Below are positions 52,750-63,500 of a DNA stretch of 64,000 bases, piece after piece. Each line of letters starts with the position of its first letter. Position 1 is the first letter of the stretch. Origin of the DNA: UBA583 sp964429995 (GTDB lineage Archaea; Nanobdellota; Nanobdellia; Woesearchaeales; UBA583). The notes beneath the pieces are model-generated. The model had not been told where the DNA came from. It made no database searches and saw only the letters and a program-made list of their open reading frames with translations. The DNA lies in contig CAYSDY010000001.1 of NCBI GenBank assembly GCA_964429995.1, positions 124,001-188,000 of the forward strand, given 5' to 3'. The position numbers and the translations under genes are program-made.

Positions 52750-54642
52750 ATGGTTGATGAATATAAAGCAAGTAGCATCAAAATTCTTAAAGGACTAGAA
52801 GCTGTAAGAAAAAGACCTGGAATGTATATCGGGGGTACAGGTATAAGAGGGTTGCACCATCTTGTTAAAGAACTGGTTGATAATGCTGTTGATGAAGCAC
52901 TTGCAGGTTTTTGCGACAAAATAACTATTACTATACATAAGGATAATTCTGTAACTGTGACTGATAATGGAAGAGGAATTCCTGTTGATATGCACAAAGA
53001 AGGAAAAAGTGCTGCTGAAATAATATTTACCGTATTGCATGCAGGAGGAAAATTTGATAATGAAAGCTATAAGGTTTCAGGTGGTCTTCATGGAGTTGGT
53101 GCATCGGTTGTTAATGCTTTATCTAAGAAAATGGATGTAAAAATTTTCAGAGAAGGTAAAGAATATAGTATAAAATTTGAAAATCAGATAGCAGTTCAGC
53201 CACTAACTGAAGTAGGGAAAACATCACAAAGAGGAACACATGTAACTTTTATGCCTGATAGTGAAATTTTTGAAACAATTGAATTTGATTATGGACTTAT
53301 GAGATCAAGATATAGAGAATTTGCATTTTTAAACCCAAATATTACAATTGTATTTACTGATGAAAGAAGTAATCATGAAGAAGTTTTCCATTATGAAGGA
53401 GGCCTTAAGGAATTTGTAAAATTTATGATGGGACCATTAAACCCAATAATTAAAGAAATACCTTATGTTCATGCAGAAAGAGATGGAGTTGATGTTGAAG
53501 TTGCATTAACTTATACTGATAGTTATCAGGAAAGAATAGATGGTTTTGTAAATAACATAGCAACTCCTGGTGGTGGAACACATATTTCAGGATATAAACT
53601 TGCAATGACAAAAGCAATAAAAGATTATATTATGAGAAATGGAAAAGCAGAATACAAAAAAATTGATCTTACTGGAGAAGATATAAGAGAAGGAGTTATT
53701 GCAATTATATCTGTAAAAATATCTGATCCTCAGTTTGAAGGTCAAACAAAAGATAAACTTGGAAATCCTGAGGTGCAAACAGTTGTATCAAATGTTTTTT
53801 ATGAAAAATTCTATGAATATCTTGAAGAAAATCCAAAAACTTCTAATACAATAATAACAAAAGCAATAGAAGCAAAAAAAGCAAGAGAAGCTGCAAAGAA
53901 AGCAAGAGATCTTGTCAGAAGAAAAAATGTTCTTGAATTTTCATCACTACCAGGAAAACTTGCAGATTGTTCTAATAAAAACCCTGAACTATGTGAATTG
54001 TTTATAGTTGAGGGAGATTCTGCTGGAGGTTCTGCAAAACAGGGAAGAGTCAGAGATATTCAGGCCATATTACCACTTAAAGGAAAAATACTTAATGTTG
54101 AAAAATCAAGGATAAACAAACTTCTTGATAATGATGAAATAAAAACACTTATTAGTGCATTTGGAACTGGTTTTGGTGATAATTTTGAGATTGAAAAATT
54201 AAGATATCACAAAGTAATAATAATGACTGATGCTGATGTTGATGGAGCACATATTGCAACACTGCTTTTAACATTGTTTTTTAGGCACTTTAAAGAATTA
54301 ATACTAAAGGGACATATCTATATAGCAATGCCACCCTTATATAAAGTGCAAATAGGAAAAAGAGCTGAATATCTTTATAATGATATTCAATTAAATGCAT
54401 TTAAAGAAGATAACAAAGATAAAAAAATAGATATTCAAAGATATAAAGGTTTAGGAGAAATGAACCCTGAACAATTATGGGAAACAACTCTTGATCCTTC
54501 AAACAGATATCTTAAAAAAGTTTCCATAGATGATGCAATAGAAGCAGATCAGGTATTCTCGATGCTTATGGGAGATAAGGTTGAACCAAGAAAAGAGTTC
54601 ATAGTTGAAAATGCTGAATTTGTAAAAGATTTAGATATTTAA
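52750..54642 (+). CDS. gyrB: DNA gyrase subunit B
   Basis: 630 residues. GHKL ATPase: LVDNAVDEALAG, VTDNGRGIPVD, GGLHGVGASVVNALS. Transducer domain QTKDKLGNPEV; Toprim with EGDSAGGSAKQGRVRDIQAI near residue 425 and TDADVDGAHIATLLLT; GDKVEPRKEFIVENA at the end. Compact type without the Gram-negative insertion. It pairs with GyrA to introduce negative supercoils; gyrA is not adjacent on either side, although the two are usually linked. Gyrase in archaea is of bacterial origin. Confidence 0.96.
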   Translation: MVDEYKASSIKILKGLEAVRKRPGMYIGGTGIRGLHHLVKELVDNAVDEALAGFCDKITITIHKDNSVTVTDNGRGIPVDMHKEGKSAAEIIFTVLHAGGKFDNESYKVSGGLHGVGASVVNALSKKMDVKIFREGKEYSIKFENQIAVQPLTEVGKTSQRGTHVTFMPDSEIFETIEFDYGLMRSRYREFAFLNPNITIVFTDERSNHEEVFHYEGGLKEFVKFMMGPLNPIIKEIPYVHAERDGVDVEVALTYTDSYQERIDGFVNNIATPGGGTHISGYKLAMTKAIKDYIMRNGKAEYKKIDLTGEDIREGVIAIISVKISDPQFEGQTKDKLGNPEVQTVVSNVFYEKFYEYLEENPKTSNTIITKAIEAKKAREAAKKARDLVRRKNVLEFSSLPGKLADCSNKNPELCELFIVEGDSAGGSAKQGRVRDIQAILPLKGKILNVEKSRINKLLDNDEIKTLISAFGTGFGDNFEIEKLRYHKVIIMTDADVDGAHIATLLLTLFFRHFKELILKGHIYIAMPPLYKVQIGKRAEYLYNDIQLNAFKEDNKDKKIDIQRYKGLGEMNPEQLWETTLDPSNRYLKKVSIDDAIEADQVFSMLMGDKVEPRKEFIVENAEFVKDLDI

Positions 54643-54734
54643 AAATTACGTTACATTTTTTAAAACATTATTCTAAAAAATAACTTGCTTAAGATAAAAA
54701 TAAAATATATAAAAACAATTGTACAATATATTGT

Positions 54735-56018
54735 ATGGCTCTTGAAATAGATGAGAAAATTATAAGATTTATAATATGGACTTTATATTTTGTTGGACTG
54801 TATTTTGCACTCTTTTGGCTATCTGTTTTATTTTTTGATAATAATGAAAACAAAAAAATTAAAAAAAAAAATGTTAAGGAAAGCATTACTATTATTTTAC
54901 CAATGTATAACGAACAAGATAGTATCAAGGAAACCTTAAAAAGCGTTTTTGATTCAGATTATCCTAAAAACTTGCTTAAGGTTATATGTGTTAATGATGG
55001 ATCAACAGATAATACGCTTAAAATACTTAAAGAACTAAATAAAAAATATGATTTTATTCTTATAAACCAGAAAAATCAGGGAAAATATATGGCATTAAAT
55101 AATGCACTTAAGTATGTTGATACTAAATATTTTGCATGTCTTGATGCAGATAGCTTTATAGAAAAAGATTCAATAAGCAATATTTTAAAAGAATTTGATG
55201 AAAAAGATATTGTTGCTGTGACCTCTGTTATGAAAGTTTACAAACCCGAAAATCTTTTACAAAAAGTTCAATGGTTAGAATATATAATCAACATATATTA
55301 TAAATACATTATGGGAAAACTTGATTGTATTCATGTAACACCAGGTCCTTTAAGCGTATATGATACAAAGATAATAAAAGAATTGGGTGGATTTAAAAAA
55401 GCTCATCTTACTGAAGATTTGGAAATGGCATTAAGACTTCAAAATAATAATTATAAAATAAAACAATCATTGTCTGGAACAGTTTACACAAAAACTCCTA
55501 AAAAATTAAAAGCTTTCATAAATCAAAGAACAAGATGGTATCATGGAACAGTATTGAATATAAAGGACTATAAACACTTCATATTCAATAAAAAATATGA
55601 AGATTTTGGAATATTCCATATTCCACTTGTAGGAGTTACTGGATTTCTAAGTGTTTTAGGTGTTTCAACAGCCATTTATCTTAGTATTAAAAATATATAT
55701 CATTGGATAAAAAGGATGTATCTTACAAATTTTGACTTTATAACATACATTTCAAATATGTCATTTAATTTTAACATACTTGATTATAACTGGAGAACCA
55801 TCTTTTCTACAATTGTACTTTTAGGACTCACATTCTTTTTGATATATTTATCTTTTATAGAAACAAAAGAAAGAGTTGGAATTTTGAAAAATATAAAATA
55901 CTTTTTTACTTTTTTGTATTTTTTTATTATATACCGTTTTATAATAGCTTACATCTGGGTTAAGGTTTTATTGAAACTTATTTTTAAAAAAAGCAATAGA
56001 TGGGATAAAGTAAATTGA
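54735..56018 (+). CDS. Membrane-bound family 2 glycosyltransferase
   Basis: 427 residues. An N-terminal helix, then the GT-A domain: TIILPMYNEQDSIKETLKSV, VICVNDGSTDNT, ACLDADSFI (DxD), LTEDLEMALRLQ and QRTRWYHGTVLN (QxxRW). Four C-terminal helices. The D, DxD, TED, QxxRW set marks processive or dolichol-linked GT2 enzymes of the cellulose/hyaluronan/PgaC type. Likely builds a surface polysaccharide or N-glycan. Followed by a thioredoxin-like gene at +56 bp on the same strand. Confidence 0.88.
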   Translation: MALEIDEKIIRFIIWTLYFVGLYFALFWLSVLFFDNNENKKIKKKNVKESITIILPMYNEQDSIKETLKSVFDSDYPKNLLKVICVNDGSTDNTLKILKELNKKYDFILINQKNQGKYMALNNALKYVDTKYFACLDADSFIEKDSISNILKEFDEKDIVAVTSVMKVYKPENLLQKVQWLEYIINIYYKYIMGKLDCIHVTPGPLSVYDTKIIKELGGFKKAHLTEDLEMALRLQNNNYKIKQSLSGTVYTKTPKKLKAFINQRTRWYHGTVLNIKDYKHFIFNKKYEDFGIFHIPLVGVTGFLSVLGVSTAIYLSIKNIYHWIKRMYLTNFDFITYISNMSFNFNILDYNWRTIFSTIVLLGLTFFLIYLSFIETKERVGILKNIKYFFTFLYFFIIYRFIIAYIWVKVLLKLIFKKSNRWDKVN

Positions 56019-56074
56019 AAAACCTTTATTTTCCTTTTACTTAACTTTAAAAAACATGATATTTTACCATACTT

Positions 56075-56779
56075 ATGAGGCAGAAAATTAATTGGTTTAG
56101 ATACCTTGGAGTTTTTTTGTTGACGATAATTATTTTCATTTTGGGAATTTTTATTGGTGGCAGTATAGAGGATTTAAGAGTAAAAGACTTGTATACAAAA
56201 TTACAAGAACAAGATTTGGAATATCAAAATATTGTAACAGAAAACCTGTATATGGAATATCTTGTAGGTCTTAAGGAAAAGAATGGAAATATCTCTTGTG
56301 AAACGCTAAAATCAACATTTCTTCAAAGCATAAACAATCTTGAAAAATCAAGAAATAGGCTTGAAAACTTTATTAATACAGCTGAAAGCAATGAAGAAGA
56401 ATTTTATAGACTAAAAGGACACTACTCTAATCTTCAGATACATTATTGGATACTTACAAAAAAGATAAATTCATTATGTGATTTTGATATGGTTCCTGTG
56501 TTGTACTTCTATTCGGATGATAAAATATGTAATGAATGTTCTGATCAAGGTATTCATTTAAGTTATGTTAAAAGCAAACTAAAAGATAATGTTTTAATAT
56601 ATTCGTTTGATAAGGAAAGGATGGATACTCCCTCAAGGCTTATAATAGAGCATTACAATATAACTTTTAAGGAATCTCCTGTAGTTATAATTGAGGATAA
56701 AGTTTATGGTTATATTACAAATGAGCAGATTTTTGATTTGTTATGCAGCAATGGACTCAATGATTCTATATGTTCTTAA
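56075..56779 (+). CDS. Membrane-anchored thioredoxin-like protein
   Basis: 234 residues. One N-terminal helix (YLGVFLLTIIIFILGIFIGG), then ~110 helical residues, then a thioredoxin-like part: MVPVLYFYSDDKICNECSDQ with a CNEC (CxxC) pair near residue 163, DNVLIYSFDKE, and HYNITFKESPVVIIEDKVYG, where the Pro matches the cis-Pro loop. Probably an outward-facing disulfide or redox protein; the surface proteins here contain paired Cys that it might serve (inference). Convergent with the pilus ATPase across a structured spacer. Confidence 0.7.
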   Translation: MRQKINWFRYLGVFLLTIIIFILGIFIGGSIEDLRVKDLYTKLQEQDLEYQNIVTENLYMEYLVGLKEKNGNISCETLKSTFLQSINNLEKSRNRLENFINTAESNEEEFYRLKGHYSNLQIHYWILTKKINSLCDFDMVPVLYFYSDDKICNECSDQGIHLSYVKSKLKDNVLIYSFDKERMDTPSRLIIEHYNITFKESPVVIIEDKVYGYITNEQIFDLLCSNGLNDSICS

Positions 56780-56829
56780 TTATTCAGATAATCAAAATTT
56801 TTTTAAATAAACATTTCTTTTAAATATCA

Positions 56830-56966
56830 GATTAGGTTGTATATAAATACTAAACAAATCCAGAACTATATGATTTAGCATTTTATGAGCATCCATACGA
56901 ATGATGTTTTCTATGACTAAATAAAAAATAAATGATTGATTCGTTCTGGATACCTAATCGACCTTT
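56830..56966 (+). ncRNA. Candidate structured RNA between convergent genes
   Basis: Nested perfect stems: 56830-56837 (GATTAGGT) with 56952-56959; 56858-56866 (ATCCAGAAC) with 56943-56951; 56872-56877 (ATTTAG) with 56917-56922, extended by CAT/ATG; 56889-56893 with 56903-56907. The first two stems stack directly on the 3' side. An A/T-rich TTTTTTTAAATAAA lies ~25-30 nt upstream on the plus strand. No match to tRNA, 5S, SRP or RNase P RNA was recognised. It could instead be a bidirectional termination structure or a DNA-level palindrome. Confidence 0.4.
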
Positions 56967-56978
56967 TATAAAATCAGT

Positions 56979-59264
56979 TTAATTTGCTTCTTTTTCAAGT
57001 ATCTTTTTTACGTATTTTTTATACCAATCTTCAAAATCAAAAAAAATTTTTTTAGAATCAAGAAATCCGTACTCATTATTTACTTTTTCTGATATCTTAT
57101 GAAACATATCATTAGCTTCTATTACGTGTTTTGCTTCAAGAATTAAATTACTTTTATATTTTATTGAATAATCAACCTGAAGCTTTTTTATATCTGCTCT
57201 AAGTGTTATATTATCCCATATAGCATCCCAATTTCCTGCCCATTGTTTTACATTTGAACCAATTGATTTTAAAATATCACTTTCTCCATTTATTAAATCA
57301 TCAGAAATTTTTAACATATCTTCTTTTGCATCATATTTAAATAAATCACAAAATCCATTTTCAAGTAATGGATCTTCTTCCCAATGCTTTCTTACCTCGG
57401 TTATTCTAGTTACTCGTCTGTTTCTGTGAAGTCCATCAGAACTTTTAACTGGGTTAGCAACAATTATAACATCTGTTGCCTTAAAAGATGTTTTAGGAAC
57501 CTTTAAATCATTTACAAGTCTATCATAAACACCATAAGGACTATCTCCATGAATTGTACCTGCAACAACATTTGCAAGTGCACCAACTCTCATAGCTTCA
57601 TATAATGCTAATGCTTCAGTACTTCTAACCTCTCCTACTATAAGACAAGAATCTCCAAGTCTTAAAGTTGAACGTATTCCCATATCAGCACTAAAACCTT
57701 CGCTTGAGACAGATAAGGCTGATCTTACATTCATTGCCTGAAGATTGAATCCTAAATCTGCAAGCTGTATGGTTGGAAGTTCCAAAGTATCCTCTACTGT
57801 TATGATTCTGTATTTTCTCATTATTTCTATTATTATTGCAGTAAGAAAAGATGATTTTCCAGATCCTCTTGTTCCTGCAATAAGCATTGTTCTTGCACCA
57901 TCTACTATAAAACTTAATAAACCTGCTGCCTGATAAGAAATCATTCCATTTTTAATGAATAAAGGTAATGTCCAAGGAGTATCCCTGTGTCTTCTAAAAG
58001 AAAAACCAAGACCATAAGGGTTTAATGGTTTACCTATAACAGAAACTCTTGCTCTAGCTTTTGGAGTTTCTATTTCAGTATCAAGTATAGGATTTGATGC
58101 ATCAAGAGGCTTTCCAGAAATCATTCTAAGTCTTGATGCCCATCCTTCAACTTCATCTTCTTCTGTAATAATGTTTGTTTTGCAGTCCTCAAAATCACTA
58201 TGAGTTATAAAAATAGGTGATTTATTTGCAGGCGAATTTATTGATATATCCTGTATTTTTTCATCTTCAAGTAATGTTTCAACAAGACCAAAACCTATCG
58301 TATATTTTATTAGTATATTAGATAACATATCAACTTCTCGTTCTTTAAGTTTTACATTTTTAAACTCTGCAATCTCTTCTATTAGATCTTTTGATATATT
58401 ATAAAATACTTCTCTTAATCTTGCTGGCTCAATAAAATCATTCGATTCTGGCTTATGTTCGGCAATAACTTCTTTTGCAAGATTTAGTACATTGTATTTT
58501 TCCTCTGAAAGATTGAATTCATCAGGGATTATGTGATAATAATTATTTGCCTCATTTTCAAGTTCAAATATGGTTATTTTGGCATTACTCAAACTGTACG
58601 AATCCAATTCTCTTGCTTCCATTGGAATTCTTTTTAAGAGAGTTGTAAAAACAAAATTAGGCTTAACGTTTGCTGAAAAGAATTTTCTATAAAGACTTCT
58701 ATCACCAATACTATAACCTGCAATGTTATCTTTTATGGATTTTATTATTGTAAGAGTTTCAAGTTTTGCTATTATGAATTTTAATGCTACTTCATACTTG
58801 TTATCTATTTCGTAACAATTGCTATTGTGATAATTTTTATCAAACTGATAATCTCTTAATTCTCTTCTAAATTTAACGTAAGCAGAAATGGGATCTGCTG
58901 CTAAATCTTTTATTATAGTATTTTGTAAAAATGAATATCTGTTAAAAAAAAGTTTCATGCATTCCTCATTTTGATTATAAATTTTTCCTGCACAAAATAG
59001 TTCTTTTTGTTTTGTTAATGAATTGTAGAGTATTGCGAGTTCTCTTAATATTAAAACCTGCTTGTAATCATATTCATAGTTTTTATTATGTGTAAATATA
59101 ATTTTTGTTATGTTGGACATTTGAACTAGTTTTTTTACAACATCACGCATTACAAGTCCATCATCTTCTATGGATGGGAAATTTTTCCTGCCTAAAAAGT
59201 TAATTTTTAAAATTGATTCTACTCCGTGCTTTATTACTTCGTATTCTTTATTGGAGCTAAACAT
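56979..59264 (-). CDS. Archaeal type IV pilus / secretion ATPase (PilB/GspE-like)
   Basis: 761 residues. The N-terminal ~260 residues are a divergent accessory domain. The core has LSNILIKYTIGFGLVETLLEDEKIQDI, Walker A LIAGTRGSGKSSFLTA near residue 466, VEDTLELP (Asp box), Walker B DSCLIVGEVRSTEALALYEA and GTIHGDSPYGVYDRL (His box). Powers assembly of type IV pili or archaella from class III-signal pilins. The seven pilin-like genes in this window are candidate clients. The membrane platform protein (TadC/ArlJ type) is not adjacent. Confidence 0.9.
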   Translation of the reverse strand: MFSSNKEYEVIKHGVESILKINFLGRKNFPSIEDDGLVMRDVVKKLVQMSNITKIIFTHNKNYEYDYKQVLILRELAILYNSLTKQKELFCAGKIYNQNEECMKLFFNRYSFLQNTIIKDLAADPISAYVKFRRELRDYQFDKNYHNSNCYEIDNKYEVALKFIIAKLETLTIIKSIKDNIAGYSIGDRSLYRKFFSANVKPNFVFTTLLKRIPMEARELDSYSLSNAKITIFELENEANNYYHIIPDEFNLSEEKYNVLNLAKEVIAEHKPESNDFIEPARLREVFYNISKDLIEEIAEFKNVKLKEREVDMLSNILIKYTIGFGLVETLLEDEKIQDISINSPANKSPIFITHSDFEDCKTNIITEEDEVEGWASRLRMISGKPLDASNPILDTEIETPKARARVSVIGKPLNPYGLGFSFRRHRDTPWTLPLFIKNGMISYQAAGLLSFIVDGARTMLIAGTRGSGKSSFLTAIIIEIMRKYRIITVEDTLELPTIQLADLGFNLQAMNVRSALSVSSEGFSADMGIRSTLRLGDSCLIVGEVRSTEALALYEAMRVGALANVVAGTIHGDSPYGVYDRLVNDLKVPKTSFKATDVIIVANPVKSSDGLHRNRRVTRITEVRKHWEEDPLLENGFCDLFKYDAKEDMLKISDDLINGESDILKSIGSNVKQWAGNWDAIWDNITLRADIKKLQVDYSIKYKSNLILEAKHVIEANDMFHKISEKVNNEYGFLDSKKIFFDFEDWYKKYVKKILEKEAN

Positions 59265-59407
59265 ATTAATCTTCGTAGATTTTTTTTTAAAAAATAATAG
59301 TGTTACTTGAAAGTTTCAAAAAAAAGTTTCCTATTGTTTAGCAGTGTTTTTGATATATTCTTATAGTGTATGCAAAGATTTATATATGGTTGATTCCAAA
59401 TAATAAT
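59265..59407. other. Intergenic region upstream of candidate RNA
   Basis: Contains the ATPase gene's upstream AT-rich stretch and, at ~59378-59389, a TATA-like GATTTATATATGG on the plus strand that could drive the candidate RNA. No frame of interest. Confidence 0.4.
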
Positions 59408-59497
59408 TACTCAATCAAGAAAATCGATTGGGCTTAGGTAGCTTACTAAACAACTTACTTTCCATATCAATGTCAAAGTTGGTATGGAAATTTTTCT
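59408..59497 (+). ncRNA. Candidate small RNA with terminator hairpin upstream of radA
   Basis: Three serial hairpins: 59411-59416 with 59426-59431; TTAGGTA/TACTAA near 59435-59450; and 59459-59470 (TTTCCATATCAA) with 59479-59490, 12 bp with one wobble and an 8-nt loop, followed at once by TTTTTCT. A TATA-like element ~25 nt upstream and a hairpin-plus-T ending suggest an independent transcript of ~90 nt. radA has its own TATA-like element near 59555, so a leader role is less likely. No known RNA family was recognised. Confidence 0.4.
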
Positions 59498-59600
59498 AAC
59501 GTATATAATTCTGAATAACAAGGTTTTAATTTTCTACTGATTATAATATAAACAATTATAAATAGATAATATTTTAGATTATTACAGGGTTAAAATTAAA

Positions 59601-60557
59601 ATGGTTAAAGAAAAAAAAACACTAACTATCGCTGATATTCCAGGAGTGGGTCCATCCACTGTTGAAAAACTTGCTGCTGCAGGAATTGACTCGCTTTTAG
59701 CTATTGCTGTAATATCTATAGGTGTTTTAACAGAAGAAGCTGGAGTATCTGAAGCTGCAGCCAGAAAAATGATACAGTGTGCAAGAAGTATGCTTGATAT
59801 GGGATTTGAAACTGCTGATACCATACTTGAGAAAAGGAACAATGTATCAAAAATAACCACAGGAAGTGAAAGTTTTGACAGTATTTTGGGAGGTGGTGTT
59901 GAAACTGGAGCGATCACTGAATTATTTGGAGAATTCGGCTCAGGAAAAACACAAGTTGCACATCAATTAGCAGTAAATGTCCAAGTTCCAAATGCTGATA
60001 ACAAGGTATATAAGGTAATATATATAGACACTGAAAACACTTTTAGGCCTGAAAGAATAATTGATATGGCAAAAAAACTTGGTCTAGACCCACAACAGGC
60101 TTTAAAAAACATAAAAATAGCAAGGGCTTACAATTCTGATCATCAGATGTTTTTGGCAGAAAAAGCAGAAGAATTACTAAAAACAAATGAATACAAACTT
60201 ATAGTTATTGACTCGCTAATAGCTCATTTTAGGGCAGAATTTATAGGACGTGGCACATTATCAGAAAGACAGCAAAAACTAAATAAACATATGCATTCAC
60301 TCTTAAAACTTGCAGATGTATATAACTGTGCTGTTGTTGTTACAAATCAGGTAATGGCAAAGCCTAATGTTTTATTTGGTGATCCTACACAAGCAATAGG
60401 AGGACACATAGTAGGTCATAGTTCAACCTTTAGAATATACTTAAGAAAAGGGAAAAAAGGCTCAAGAGTTGCAAAACTTGTCGATAGTCCAAATCTTCCA
60501 GACAGCGAGTGCATGTTTTTTGTAAATCAATCTGGTTTATCTGACAAAGAAGAATAA
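59601..60557 (+). CDS. radA: DNA repair and recombination protein RadA
   Basis: 318 residues. HhH domain (TIADIPGVGPSTVEKLAAAGI), linker, then the RecA core: Walker A GEFGSGKTQ at residues 110-118, YIDTENTFRPERI, Walker B KLIVIDSLIAHFRAEF, and VVTNQVMAKPN with the L2 loop and C-terminal SPNLPDSECMFFV. The archaeal Rad51/Dmc1 orthologue that forms filaments on single-stranded DNA for strand exchange. It is the obvious enzyme for recombination among the surface-protein array genes. Confidence 0.97.
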   Translation: MVKEKKTLTIADIPGVGPSTVEKLAAAGIDSLLAIAVISIGVLTEEAGVSEAAARKMIQCARSMLDMGFETADTILEKRNNVSKITTGSESFDSILGGGVETGAITELFGEFGSGKTQVAHQLAVNVQVPNADNKVYKVIYIDTENTFRPERIIDMAKKLGLDPQQALKNIKIARAYNSDHQMFLAEKAEELLKTNEYKLIVIDSLIAHFRAEFIGRGTLSERQQKLNKHMHSLLKLADVYNCAVVVTNQVMAKPNVLFGDPTQAIGGHIVGHSSTFRIYLRKGKKGSRVAKLVDSPNLPDSECMFFVNQSGLSDKEE

Positions 60558-60563
60558 TGCAGT

Positions 60564-63500
60564 TTATATCATTCCTTTTTCTTTTAAATCTTTATACTCT
60601 ATGTATTTTAATCTGACATATATTATTAGATATATAATAAATCCTATCATTGTAAACCAAAATAGCAAATAAAACATTTTTTTAAGAAAAGAATTGGTTT
60701 TATTATTATCTATTTTTATTTCAACAAATTCTGATTCTTTGTTTTTAACAACTATATAATTATTTTTAAGAGATGTATTTATTAAATTTAATGAATCAAC
60801 TGCAAAATTAATATTAACATTTGTGTATCCATTTTCATATTCATAGGAATAATTTAACATATGTTCCTTAAAATCACCAAATGGAATTACTTTAAAATCG
60901 TATTCATCAAAATTAGCATTAAGATGCTTTATGCTAAATTTTAAAACATCATCTTTCACTATTATTTTTTCTGGATTTGGTATTTCAAATGTTTTATTTT
61001 TTTCAAACACATCTATCTTGAATGGAATTTTATATACTACACCATCATCTTTACTACATTCAAAATTTAATGTGTGAACACCTGTTTCAAGTTGCGGATT
61101 AAACAATGATAATTTTGAAAAATTTGAATCAACAATAAATTTTTCTCTTAATGTTGAAAATGGATTTATAAAAAAACAAGTCAGATTATCTTCTATATTT
61201 CTGCTTTTTAAATAAAAATTAACCATCATGTCGTCATTTGTTATTGCATAATCATTATTTTCAAAAACAAATGCTTTTTCTCCAAAAATAGTTATAGGAA
61301 TTTTTAATAATTCGTTTTTGTTATTATCTTTATCACGACTGTTTAAAAAAACATAACCTGTAATGCTTCCAAGAAGATCCTTACTTATTGAAATGTTTGA
61401 TATTGTGCTCTGTAATGTATTTAGATTACCAAGATTCTGTTTATAGTGAAGAAATCCTTCTATGTTTGAAGAAAATCCAATTGTTAAATCCTTAAGATTA
61501 TATATTGATGGGTTTGTAACATTTATAATCATTACATATTCGTAAGTATCAGAATCAATATCTATTGTAACATATGGCTTATGGTTCTTTTTTGATGCAA
61601 GAAATGCAAGACTGTTTGAAGAAATGCTTCCCCAACCATTGTCTGGTTCATTGTAATATATCCACTTTATACCATCATCAATGTATTCTTCTATGCCTGC
61701 ATCATTGCTTTGCAATCCAAGAATTGCCCAACTTGTTTCAAATAAAAAAGATTTTGCATTACCCCATGAACCATCATTGTTCTGATTATATTTTAAAAAA
61801 TTTATTATCTCTTGGTCTTTATTGTATATTAGGAACATCCCTGAATCAATAAACTCATTTTTATCAGAAACCTTTTTATCATTTATCCCTGTTTTATGTG
61901 TAACACTGTTTAAGTATTTCTTAATTTTATCACTATTTTTTATATCATTTCCATAAACTATCAAGGAAATTATTGAAGCATCATAGTCGCATATATTATC
62001 TGTACCAATACAATAATATTTTAAAAAATCACTGTTTATAGAATAATCCATGTTTTTTACATTTATTTTTTCTTCATAAACCTGTATCCTATCATAAGCA
62101 TCATATATTTTTAGAATTATTTTGTCTACATCATTATCACATTTTAATTGAATTTTACTTGATGCCTTATAACCATTTATACTAAATCTATCCGTATTTT
62201 TTGTGTTGAATACAAAGTGTCTTGGTAACCTTGCATCTATTGACAAATCACATTTTATCTCGTTTGCAATTTTGTTTGAATTTAACTCTATATCAAACTT
62301 ATATTTTTCCATATCTGCATTCTGAAGATTAAAATATAATGAATCTGTATTACTTTTATATGATTCATCCTCAATATTTCCATAAACATAAAAATATGCA
62401 TTCTCAACATTTTTATCACATTCTATTGCTACTTTTTCTTTTACTTCTCCTTCAAAAAATAAATTGTTAGCGTTTGTGTTTTTATTAAATGACACTTTTT
62501 TGTTAGTACCGTCTATGTTAATATCGCACTTTATTTCTTCTGTTGTTGTCATATTATTGTCTATTTGAAACTTGTATTTTATTGAAGAATATTGATTGTA
62601 ATATTTATCATTTACTGTAAATTCGTATTTTTTAAAATCCCTAAGGTTTCTATTTTCAATTTTATCTGCAAAATAAAAAATTGAAATTTCATCAACTTTC
62701 CTGTTACATACAACTTCTATTTCTTTTGTGAATTTTGACCTTAAAAAAGTATCAGTAAATTTATCACTGCTATCGTATATGATACTTTTTTCCTTATCCT
62801 TGTCAACAATTACATTACAATCAATCTCTGTAGGATTTGTAAATGAATCTTTTATATAGACCTCAAAATCATATGTATCAGAATTTTTTATTATCTGTTG
62901 ATTCTCATATTTTAAAGGACTTTCTATTATGTTTTTTTCCATATAAAGCCTTCCATCCTCAATTAACCTAGAACTTTTATCATAACCTGCTTCTTTAAGA
63001 TTATAAAGTATATTTGCTGTTTGTGTAAGATTACATTTATCTTTTGGCCAACACTTAAAATCATTATTTCTTAATTGTTTTAATTTTTCATATATTTGCT
63101 GATTTTCATAGTCATAAATGCTTTCTATATTATTTAATACGAAAAGATAATAACTAAGATTTAAAGCGGATAAATCATTATAATCATTTTCAAGAACATA
63201 TTTACTTGCAGAGGATTCCTTTTGTCTTAAAAAACCTCTTCTTATTTCTTTTTCAATGTTATTTTCTTGATATTTCAATATAAGGTCAAATCTATTGTTT
63301 TGGATTTTTGTAAGATCATAATACGAATAAAAACAATTAGGCTCATCTGAAAAATCAAGATATGAAATATTGATGAATCCTTCATTCTTTGTACCTTCAC
63401 TTATAAAAATTTCTGGGTTTTTCATGTTTTCTGATAAACAAAATTTAAAATTTAATTCTTCTTTGGGTAAAAAATGTATTGGCTTGTAAATATTATTTTG

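Noticed and set aside
56830..56966. Split or permuted tRNA
   Set aside because: Although the outer stem is 8 bp, there is no T-arm (TTCRANN) or anticodon arm of the right geometry.
59498..59600. Riboswitch in the radA leader
   Set aside because: A TATA-like element lies between the hairpins and radA, and the hairpin region ends in its own T run; no known aptamer was recognised.
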